DNA from: Phallusia fumigata
Lineage: Eukaryota; Chordata; Ascidiacea; Phlebobranchia; Ascidiidae
Assembly: GCA_008931825.1 (NCBI GenBank)
Contig: QXVZ01033554.1
Location: forward strand, 1-20,309
DNA length: 20,309 nucleotides
Direction: 5' to 3'
The notes under the pieces were generated by a model. That model was not told the origin of the DNA and did no database searches. It saw only the letters and a program-made list of their open reading frames with translations. Positions within the stretch are counted from its first letter, which is position 1. The number at the start of each line of letters is the position of its first letter. Shown here one piece after another: positions 7,862 through 17,554 of the stretch. The translations under genes were made by a program, and so were the position numbers.

Positions 7862-10800
7862 TTAGAACTTCTGCATGATCGTGTCACCCGATACTCCGTG
7901 CGACATAGATGTGGCGTAACCGGGAAACAGTGAGTCCATGGAAAGACCCATTGGCGATGAAGAGGACGAAAAGGCGTTATCCTGCGGACCGGAGCACATC
8001 TGCGAGCTCCCAGCCGTAACTTTGCTGCCCGACAACATTCCCACGTTAAACGGAGGGAGCGTGGCCGCGTGGGCACTCACAGCGTCGCCAGAACACACCG
8101 CGGAAAACTGTGTAGAGTACATGTTGTTTGCGGGGTGATTGCCGGCGGTGAGTTCATTGCGCAGCTTATAGCCGCCGTAGAGCAGGGCCTTGAACTGGCG
8201 TTCCGGCTCCGTCTCCTGTGCCTGCTCGGTGGCGACCTCTTGTGAGGACGGGCGATCGGGCTGGAGCGGTTTATCGTCGCTGTCGTCGGCGTCGCTGTTG
8301 TCGCTCGCCTCATTGTCGGTACCACGTTTCGAAACTGTGTAGGATCCTGCACTAGAATGTGACTCCGGGTAGTTGTCGACTCCGTTCGCGTAGTCGGGAC
8401 TTTCCAGTGACGTTGCAATGTTGTTGGTTGAATCGTCGCATTTTTGCGAGGGAGAAGCTTGCGATTGTGCGCTGTCCATTTCCTTCATCTTCTGCGTGAT
8501 TTCGCCGTCCTGTCGCTTCTTAGCTGACGCCATTTCAGCCGCGTGACGCTTGCGCCATTTTGTTCGCCGGTTCTGGAACCACACCTTCACGAAAATGTGA
8601 AACTTTTGTCAGTAACTTTCCAATTTTAACATTTGAGTTTCCAATGTTGCGTTTTTATCCGTTTGTGAAAAGCCAGTTACAAGTTTTGCGCAAATGCTTT
8701 TTGTGTGTTGTATCATGTCAATTACATATCCGTGTCAATAATTAGCAAGGTTGCCAGTGTTATTAACGTGCACGCCTATTTTATCGATCTTCGCTACACG
8801 AAATGCTGTTACACGAACCTGGTGAATCAACACGCGGGTCGCGTCAGTAAACAGCTTGACAGTAAAAAGTTTATCAACCTCATTTATAGCGCGGCCATAC
8901 GGTGCACCAACTATTGTCTCGCGACTCACCAATGCCCGCACCGACCAACATCAATACAGAAACAATGGTTTGCCAACGTCGGTCTCTCCAAACTCGCGTT
9001 CAACACGTGACCGACCGAGGGCCAGTGAGTTCAAGCGATTAATTTCTATTGTGGACGAATGTCAACAATATGGGGATCGGCCCGCGCCGGCCTCGGCCAT
9101 TGCGCTAATTATCAACAACAAGCATGTGATCAATGGGACAATGAATTCCCACCCTACTCGCCGCGGAGTCGACGGGTTCGCGGGGATAACAAGTAACAAA
9201 TTAACGCCGATGAAAATCGCGGCATTAAAATTAATTCGTAACGCTTTAAAAGCTACAGTGTCAAAGCTAATGCTTAATCCGCAAGAGTTAATCGTTAATG
9301 CGTGGTAATTCGGTTTTATAGTTTATAGTCGATATTTGGGGTTGCCTAGTTCTCATCACGGCGTATTTAGAATAATTAAGAAAAAATAGTCCCACCAAAT
9401 CTAGTCGTCCTGTAAAGCCAAACGCATTTTAAAATTACGTGGCTCACAATTCTTGTCTTTTTCCAACGTATGTTGCTCAAGATCTGAGTAAGCAATTAAA
9501 GTAGATGACGAGATAAATAAAATGACCCTTTTCAACCGTCACCGTTCCCTAGGTGCGTTTGCGTTATATTCACTTGTCTTAGTGAGGGCCAAACCCATTC
9601 AGGTAATTATCCTTTGACACGCGAAGTAATTGAAGAGCGGAGCAGGACCCACGGGTCGCTCAATGAGATTGCTGCCGCGTGCGGGATGGCTGGGGTCTCG
9701 AAACAAGATTTGTTAATTGTTTTAGGCGATTCTTCACCCGTTCGATTGGACGCACAAGGCCTAATCGGGAATGCCAAACTCCCAGAATTAACTGCGGTTA
9801 TTTGTCACGTGCCTTGTATCTATTGGCATTGTAATGGGGCCCAGACCGCCAGCCGTCGATTCGCGTATTCAATCTTTGGTTCGATATTGTACCCCGGAGT
9901 GCACTTAACCGGGAGTGAACGAAAGTTCAAGGCATGTTTCATTGTAGTTTGACGGCTGTTCGATTGGGTGAGTGATAACTGGGCATCGGTGCGTCTTTAG
10001 GAAGCAAGAAACCAGTTTGAGACTGGGGCCAATACGTAAAACTAAGCGGTGGTAAAAGTTGTTCGCTCACGCCAGACTTTATTCGAATTACGGTCTTTCC
10101 CGTCTCCGTTTCTCACCTTGACTTGGGACTCTGTCATCGCCAGAGAGTAGGCGAGTCGTGCCCGTTCCGGCCCTGCCAGGTATTTGCTCTGCTCGAAGGT
10201 CTTCTCGAGGGCGAAAATCTGCTGCCCGGAAAACGTGGGGCGGGTGTGCTTTTTGCGTCCATACTTTTCCATTACGATGGTGGAAGGAGCACCTGCCGGG
10301 TGCAATGGATTTATGTTTAGGCCATCCATAATTGATGCCAATTAAATTGTCGGTAATAGAATCTAAAAATCGAATGCGCGTATTATAAATCGCCAGTGAA
10401 AAATAACACGTGGCCGTATGTGCTGTGTAGCGGTTCCATATTACGTATGGTTGGAATCTAATGCATGAACGCTAAAATTAGGTTAAACAGGCCCTAATTG
10501 ATCTGGTAATGTACGTAAGTGTCGCAAGCTATTTTGTCTCCAGGTCGACCTCGCCTGCAATATTAATGTTCATTGAGATTAAAATAAATAAAACCTCGTC
10601 TACGCTGCTGTTACGAAACTGTTCGTTATGCGGTGTTCGTTATTTTCCGTTAGTGACAAAACTTATTGATGGTCCATGTTCACTTTGTGGACTTTGAAAC
10701 TAACTAAATTAATTAGCTTACACACGCAATTAAACATTTGCTTAAAGGAAATGTCACCTCTTTAAATTGTTTTACCTGGATCGTGCTTAAAAGTCAGGAT

Positions 10801-11552
10801 TAAAATGTATCGTTTGCTAATAAATAAGGTATTAACGTAGCGGTCAGCCCAAAACTTTGTTTTTAATGGTATTTTCTACTCCATGACTGAATATACACAT
10901 TGGATATTTATAAATTTGAAAACGGGCAAATTGAGAACAAACAAAAATAGAAAAACCAATATTGCCCAAGATCTCGTCGCCATTTTGAATCTGGCATTCC
11001 AGCGGCGGTTTAACTTTTAGCAATTACGCTCAGCAAATTTATCGTACAACCTCATTCGGAAATACCTTGAATGTTCATTTTGTCTCTCCAATCGTCGGAA
11101 ATCACCCCAGGCCAATAGATTGGAGGTCGGCCAGGCAGTTCGGCGAGTGGCTTCGGATATCGGGCGTTCGCTTGGCTCTGCATGCAGTTGGTGATCCCCC
11201 CGTACATGGCAACCGCCTGCGCCATTGCAACGTTCTGACCCATGGCTGTGTTGAATTTGTTCGTGTTGGAGTTGTGTCCAGCCACCCTGGCCATATCGCT
11301 GTCACAGTTTAGGGCGCTTGTGGCAATAGGTCTAGCCAGAATGTGGTCAATCCCGAACGGGGTGCCACCGGCTAAGGAAGACGGCAGGGAACGTGGTGGC
11401 GCCGCAGAGGTGCCGTTGTGGAATGCTGGGTATGGGTAGAATGGCATGGCGCAGTTGGCCTTTTTGCCCTCCATCATACCGGCCGAAGCGGCGACATGCA
11501 AGGCCACCGCTGCCGTGTTGCCGCCGAACATAAATGCACCAGAGTCCGCCAT
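7862..11552 (-). CDS. Nkx6: NK6-family homeodomain transcription factor (complete, three coding exons)
   Basis: The minus-strand join is 11552-11066, 10292-10117 and 8584-7862, giving 461 residues with all phases matching. NK6 proteins are nuclear repressors that pattern the neural tube, motor neurons and pancreas in vertebrates. Residues 64-75 ([12 protein letters not shown]) are the Groucho-binding eh1/TN-like motif. Residues 132-149 ([18 protein letters not shown]) are the NK6 signature. The homeodomain is 176-235 with [18 protein letters not shown], and WFQNRR holds Asn51 (residue 226). The second intron splits the homeodomain after residue 46, a position typical of NK6 genes. After the homeodomain come a basic segment, an acidic patch ([11 protein letters not shown]) and a long Ser-rich tail, longer than in vertebrate NKX6-1. 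The start is the first ATG in frame; three codons further up there is only a TTG. Confidence 0.95.
8585..10116 (-). other. Nkx6 intron 2
   Basis: The 1,532-base intron runs from the donor AAG/GTGAGA to the acceptor CGTGAAG/GTG. Long open frames on the opposite strand (8856-9308 and 9614-9952) start with TTG, lack splice context and show no known domain, so they are treated as chance. Several AATTA-type sites are present. It may hold enhancers, but none can be named. Confidence 0.7.
10293..11065 (-). other. Nkx6 intron 1 with an NK6-type binding site
   Basis: The 773-base intron runs from CAAG/GTATTT to CCCGGCAG. At 10709-10716 it contains TTAATTAG, which fits the NK6 core TTAATTA known from vertebrates. 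Autoregulation through this intron is possible but inferred from one short motif. Confidence 0.65.
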
Positions 11553-14500
11553 GTCAGTCAATAGCTATCAATCAAAAATATGAGGCTGCAACACAACAAA
11601 GCACGGCACCAATTAATAACTGGCATGTAAAAGAAACATTTACTCAGGGGAGACGCTGTCGGGCAAACAGCGGAACAGCGACAATCAAGTTTCGGGCCAA
11701 AATCGAACCGCTTTATGTGGTGGCGCATGATGTTTTGCCCTTGATGTCAAGCCGTAGGTGCCTTGAGTTTGAGCCAACAACATAAATATAACACTTATAA
11801 AAGCTTAGTTATTCAGTTTTGCATTAGTTCGTTACCTTTTGAAATTTGTAACCGCCTTTCCCTAATTTTACTCATTAAATTGCTGAAACCAAGTTAAACA
11901 TATATTTTCTGAACGATTCTGGCTTAGACGATAGCGTTGCTATAAATCAGGATTTAAGCATAATCTTATACGACAAACTCCCGGTTTTAAATTGTTTTTT
12001 AAATTTAACGTATATTTTTACTATGCAGTAAAAGTAAATAAAAATAATTAACCTGACATGCATAAAGATCAAAACATAAACTCAATAACTATATAATTCT
12101 ACGAACACTTTTAAAAGCGTATCCAAACTATTAACTACCACAGCAGTACATTTATCTAAAAATGCCCTTTCCTGGTGACTTCGTTGGGAGCTCCAGGCTG
12201 TCTGCTCTAGGAGCGATAATAATTTCGAATGATCTCGGTCTGGCTGAGATACGGTCAACAACGTTTTTCTCGTTGTTCCTCTCCCTTGCGGTAAAGGAAA
12301 GATTCGCGTTGCGTCTTGAGGCAGTCGCGCGTTATTTGGACAGCAATCGACTCATTGGAATGCTGTTGTTTAACTGAAACATTGTAGCGAGGTCATTGTA
12401 TTTTTACACGTTTGATTACGATATTTAAGTTGTGGCTAAAACTTGAAAAAGTCACAATAATTCCCCCACCAGTTGGTCCTAAATGTGTAAGGCAGCATGT
12501 TTTAAAAAGAACAACTTTAAACAACGTGGCTAACACTTAATTTCTTGTTAGGTTGATCGGAGCAGAGGTTACCGCAAAGCAAGTGTCGCAATTTAACTAG
12601 AAAAGTCGTTTAAGTTAAATAGATCAAATCGCATTACTAAATTTACCGTGTGGTTTTGACGAATTTGAAATAGGTACATTTTTCCTGTAACCAGAATTCC
12701 TTAAAAACGTCAAGATAATCTAGATCTGAATAAACGGACTTTACCAATAGCAATAACAATTGCGTCGTTTATCTTAGTCGTGCGTTGCGAATTTATTGTT
12801 ACGCTGCGAATTAATCGAAGATATTTATTCAACAAAACAACTAACCGCCGTACCACACACTGTTGTCTTTTCGAATTTATTGCCGCAATTAATAATTTCA
12901 AAAATATGGTCGTGGTGATGACAAACGAACAGCCCGACAGAATTTCATTTGGCAAAGAGAGGTGCTTCACATAATGAAAGCAACATCTGGCGCTGAATTT
13001 CTGATGCATTTGCAAAATATACTATGGCGGCGATGTTTGGTTGCAGAGAGGGGAGTCGTGTGTTTACTCGAGCCGCATTTATTCGCTAACGCGCCGGTCT
13101 CAATATCGAAACACAAGTCCAATTATTCAAAACGCAAACATCGTAAGTAATTTGACTCGTCCACGGCGTTCGCTCCTCGGGAGATCCTAGCTCTCGACAG
13201 CCTGGCGATTTTTGACGAAAAGCAAACGCCATTATTCATCCATAAAGTGACACGGCGGTCGTGTGACGATGCGACAACAGTAGCGCAACCCGCGCGTGCG
13301 ACCGTATTCCAAACACTCAGCCGCGCCGAAGGGGTTCGCCTCTCTGGTCGCGTAATTTATTGCTCGTCACACTTTGGGTGGATAAAGCCGCAAGATGGCA
13401 AACAAGACAAGGTTCGCGCGTAGAACAATTCTTATCAAATAGCTGTAGATATTGTCTTAACTTATCTCCGTCGCGATGCCAGTTGACACCAATAAATTTT
13501 CATCGTGCTCCCATCCCCTCCGACGTTGCTGCTGTTTTCCAGCTTAACTGCTTAAAGCCTCGTGTGGCATCTTTTGTGGGCTACATAAACATTGATACAC
13601 CGTGTGACAGGTGTAAATCAAAAACAAATATTGCCAGCGGATTAACTACTCACTGCGATCAAAACTTTATCTTTTCGCCGCTCTCCTATTTAGAACAAAT
13701 TTACAGCCCTGTGTTTTTACGATACGGATGCGTTCCAAACTACATTTTTTCAGAAAAAAAACATTAACCTGCTTATAAATTAACAAACGGTGTAGCTGTA
13801 GCGTGTTCAACTTTGATCCGCAAATTGTGCCCTTGACCTTTTGGGCCTCAAAACGTTTTAACGTTCCGTAGCTATTTCCGCCCTGACGGTTGATTCAGTG
13901 TTATTATGTCGCTATGTTTTCTTTCACTAGGCGAAACAAACTCAACCCAAACATACGGCTTTATTCTTTCTTTAAACTTGTCCGAAACACAAGCTTCTGG
14001 ATGGGAAGTTTCTATCTGCTAAGTACGCATCGCTTCCTTCGATCAGACAACTTAACTCATATGTCGACCGAAGGCAGTGTAGGATATGCATTGAAGGTCG
14101 TCGTAATTACCAATCTTCCTATCTCGTCTTATCGGCAACATTGCAGATCGCGATGACAGTCGTTAGCAATGTCGCATGAAACGCTTGTGGCGTAAGCAAC
14201 TTCCGTTTCTCCTGGGCCCGTGCGACCTGCTGCTGCAGATCCACGATATTATCATTTTCGGGCGATCCTCATAAACCCGGAGCCTATCAAGTCGAAGCGC
14301 AGCTATCCTGGCCAAATCTTTTGTTTTAGTCGCTAAAAGCAATTCAATGCCGCTTTGTATTCCGTTGCCTGTCAAATACGCTAACTCCACAATTTCGCAA
14401 AACTCTTCTGACATCATACTTTCATGCAAATTAGCTACCTGCGTGACAATTGCAAAGTCAACCATCACTTCAACCTAATGCAATTCAATGTTCGCGTGCC

Positions 14501-15982
14501 AGTTCATACGTGCCACTGTTATTCTGCCCAGGGTCAACGGAAATAACTGGTTTATAGCAAACACCTCACCTCGCCATGCTGAGTGCGGCGATCAAACATG
14601 GCGGGGCGGCACTAATAGCCCTTGAGGCCGTGAACATACAATACACGATGCATTAAGAGAGCGGTGCGCTTTCAAGATAAGGCACACATGCAACGATGCG
14701 ATTTGCCCGGGTACGTTTGTCACGTTAACACGTTTGTTGTTCTTGGCCACAGGTTTATGTTGCGAAAATTATTGGACTTGAAGTGCAAAGAATCAACAGC
14801 GCCAGCGCCCATATTAAAATATTATTTTAACTTGCAAACCTTGTCCAATTCGCTTCAGGTCGTATCCGCTTGCCAAAAAAGCAATACAGCGGGGGCTTAT
14901 CGGTAAAAACGATAATATTATCAACATCATTAATACTGTTGGTAAATGATCAAAATCTCAACAAAATGAGCTGTTTGGCTTTGGGGCCAAGTGTACTGGG
15001 ATATTTCCCACTCGCTGGGCCTTTTTCTCCTGCTAGCTTATCGGTCTTATCGCCAAATTAAACTCTTGTACCTAAACCAATAGATATATTCCTCAAAGGC
15101 GCCGTGTCATCTCCCTGCCCCGACTTGCGCACGATTGGCAAAATGAGAAATTGCCGTCTGCGTCCTCCTGGCATCTTATCAAGATGCAGATGATTAACTT
15201 TGAACAGGTATATTAAACAATCTATTTTGGCACCTTTAGCCGAAACTAAATATCTTTGCCATGACAACTGAAAAATATTTTTCGTTCCTTTGGGCAATGT
15301 ACATGTGACTGTATACAAGTTATCACAATATTGATCAATTTAAACTAAAGATAACTTGGCGATTATTCACCATTTGGGAGAGTATCGAAATCGGAGAAGC
15401 GTTGTTTTCGATTTCCTCTCTGATAACGCATAATTTTGTCGCTGTTTTAATCGAACTTTGGCGACCTCCTTTCATGTTCACGGCGATGGCACAACTACGC
15501 CAGCCCCTAATTCGGTCGGGCACTTCCGTCGTTGCAACCTGTTCAGATGCAACGACACAAAGTCATCGAGAGCCTAACACAATAACGTCGGCGATTGGTG
15601 CATATAAAACACAATAGCAAGCGCCCCCAGGGGGGTCGGTTCATTTGGCCAATATTAACGGGCCAATACACTGTTGTTTTAATCGCAGTTTATCAGCGCC
15701 GCCCGAGCGATGCGTATGACCGAGTAGCGTCTAGGGATCCTTTGACAGGTAACGCAATTTGTTAGACGCGAATAGACGCGCGATATTCGCGTGCCATCGA
15801 CTGCTCGTCGTTGACAATAAATAAGAAAAATAACGTCGATATGGCAAATCGAATTTATCAGAGACCGTTAGCAGATGGTTAATTTGCGCGCCCGCTGTGC
15901 TGGGCGATATGTTTGTCGCCGCAGTGCGCGAGAGGCGATTTATCACTTTCGCTAAACGGTCATTGGGGTACAGTTTCTCTTT
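11553..15982. other. Upstream region of Nkx6, no confident gene
   Basis: This holds the Nkx6 5' UTR and promoter and about 4 kb of further DNA. A minus-strand TATA-like stretch lies near 11780-11800. 11800-12160 is very AT-rich and includes TTAATTA on the minus strand (12051-12045). 12162-12377 is a GC-richer island with an ATG frame of 71 codons and a 7-bp hairpin (12257-12277). 15594-15668 has three CCAAT-type motifs and a TATAAAA. None amounts to a gene; the region is the best candidate for Nkx6 regulatory DNA. Confidence 0.45.
14163..14465 (-). CDS. Possible small protein, 100 residues
   Basis: An ATG (MVDFAIVTQVANLHESMM...) opens a frame of 100 codons ending in TAA at 14163. The first 65 or so residues look like a folded helical protein: regular Leu/Ile/Ala spacing, charged pairs, SEEFCEIVELAYLTGNGIQ and IELLLATKTKDLARIAALRL. 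The last 30 residues are Arg/Ser/His-rich and less convincing, so the real exon may end earlier. No family was recognised and no promoter or poly(A) signal was tied to it. It lies about 2.9 kb upstream of Nkx6 on the same strand. Chance is a real alternative. Confidence 0.25.
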   Translation of the reverse strand: MVDFAIVTQVANLHESMMSEEFCEIVELAYLTGNGIQSGIELLLATKTKDLARIAALRLDRLRVYEDRPKMIISWICSSRSHGPRRNGSCLRHKRFMRHC

Positions 15983-16219
15983 TAAAGACGTTTTTATTTC
16001 TGACCTGTCTCGCGTTTTTTTGTAAAAGTTTGGCCGGTGTGGTTGATGTGTAGCCCATGAGCGCTTTAAAACACGCAAATTTAGGTAGATGCGATACGTC
16101 CTCATGTATCTACTTTAACTAATGCGACCCTTTTTGGCACAGAGGTTAAATTCGAAATGGCAAAAACTTTGGCATGTCAGCGTGGTGGCGATAAATCCCC
16201 GCTGGCGGCAACTAAAAAC
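15983..16219. repeat. First copy of an allele-like duplicate ending at N 16220
   Basis: These 237 bases match 16221-16458 with about 8 substitutions and one 1-base indel (roughly 3 percent). The single N at 16220 separates the copies. As at 4918, the first copy stops in sequence (GGCAACTAAAAAC) that continues only after the second copy. Confidence 0.88.
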
Positions 16220-16220
16220 N

Positions 16221-16458
16221 TAAAGACGTTTTTATTTCTGACCTGTCTCGCATTTTTTTGTAAAAGTTTGGCCGGTGTGGTTGATGTGTAGCCCATGAGC
16301 TCTTTAAAACACACAAATTTAGGTAGATGCGATACGTCCTCATGTATCTACTTTAACTAATGCGAACCCTTTATGGCGCAGAGGTTAAATTCCAAATGGC
16401 AAAAACTTTGGCATGTCAACGTGGTGGCGATAAATCCCCGTTGGCGGCAACTAAAAAC
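16221..16458. repeat. Second copy of the 237-bp allele-like duplicate
   Basis: It starts TAAAGACG as the first copy does at 15983 and passes into unique DNA after 16458. It is most likely the other haplotype placed next to the first. Confidence 0.88.
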
Positions 16459-17470
16459 AAGCGCGGTGAGCAGACGGGCATGTACGGTTCCACGGATCCA
16501 GATAAGGGCCAAGTGGCGAACCAACACGGCTCTGTTTGCCCATGTCATTGGCGGCCGTGTCCAGCTATTAAATGACCGTCCTCCGGCATGAATAATTAAA
16601 AATCAAACGCGATCAACCGACGGCAGTACACGAAAAAAACCGCCGAGTAGCAATGCTTGGCCAAATTTAATTGCTTAGCAAATGTGAAACATATTGATAA
16701 ATGGTCGCCGCACTACATCGGTGGCGTTAAAGCGAGCAACTACGCCGATGGTAAAAAGCTTTCCCGACCCGATGACACCTGAGTTATTTACTCGGCAAAT
16801 TTCGATCGGAGCTTGATTAATGTCATCACATCGTTACCGTTATTGGTACACAAGAAACAAACGCCCGACCACCGCTGTACTTTGCACTTCAAATCAAACG
16901 TGACCTGCGACTGGATTGAGAAGCGCCTGAAAGCTTTCTTGTGTCATTATTTGTGTGTCGTGGGCGTTTTCAGATGACATTTGATACTGATAAAAACCTA
17001 CACCAGTTACCACAAGCAAATACGCTTGCATCCAAATCTGTTGAGAAATCCGTTGGGCTCAGAGGTCATAAAGTGTTAAAATTTAACAAGTGGGCCATGA
17101 GTAACTTAAAAAGTAAACACATGAACTAAACCAAAATGGATTTGTGTATCACTAATTCTGATCTATGTTTTACTGCTGGGGGAATGTAACCAAACAGATC
17201 GACAGAAAATTTGCAATGATGTCAAATTTACGTCTCCTTCCCACATGTTTCAACACCAAGTTGTAAAAGAAACACAACCCTAAAAAACGTGAATGTGTAC
17301 AGCAAATTATAACTTGCAAAGTATTAGTTTGTACGTGCAGAGGAATTTGAAAAACCCAATACAAAATCGCCCCAAACGTAAACATTCCTCGTCCATTTTA
17401 ATTTCGATGGTGATGACTGAAAAAAGGAAAGTTACCGCCAATTGTTCGTTTGTTTCGCAACAATAAAGTA
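16459..17470. other. Intergenic DNA upstream of M1AP
   Basis: No gene was supported. A frame of 59 codons (16396-16575, plus) starts with ATG and has only synonymous differences between the allele copies in the overlapping part, but it is short and unlike any known protein. The rest holds the M1AP promoter or outron; no TATA box was identified. Confidence 0.4.
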
Positions 17471-17507
17471 GCTTTGTTTATTATGCTTTTCTCACTTCAC
17501 TTGGTAG
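17471..17507 (+). promoter_or_regulatory. Probable 3' splice or spliced-leader acceptor before M1AP
   Basis: A strong pyrimidine tract (CTTTTCTCACTTCACTTGG) ends in TAG at 17507. Ascidian genes are often trans-spliced to a leader at such sites. If this one is used, the ATG at 17483 is removed and the next in-frame ATG, 17555, becomes the start with a leader of about 47 bases. A normal intron acceptor is the alternative. Confidence 0.4.
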
Positions 17508-17554
17508 TAGGAGTTCTGCAATCGCAAAGTTTGATCGATCATTACTTTGGCAAA

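Noticed and set aside
8856..9308. 150-codon plus-strand frame in Nkx6 intron 2
   Set aside because: It begins with TTG, has no domain, no splice signals of note, and lies antisense in an intron whose boundaries are clear.
9614..9952. 112-codon plus-strand frame in Nkx6 intron 2
   Set aside because: It has a TTG start and no recognisable family; most likely chance in GC-richer intron DNA.
13360..13767. 135-codon plus-strand frame upstream of Nkx6
   Set aside because: There is no ATG at its start, no domain, and its Cys-rich patches do not form a known pattern.
15058..15318. Minus-strand frame preceded by an acceptor-like TATTTTTCAG
   Set aside because: The acceptor is fair but the frame has no recognised domain and no matching upstream exon; not enough to call.
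15731..16105. 124-codon minus-strand ATG frame
   Set aside because: In the part present in both allele copies, all three substitutions change the residue (Thr/Met, Arg/Cys, Arg/Ser), which argues against a conserved protein.
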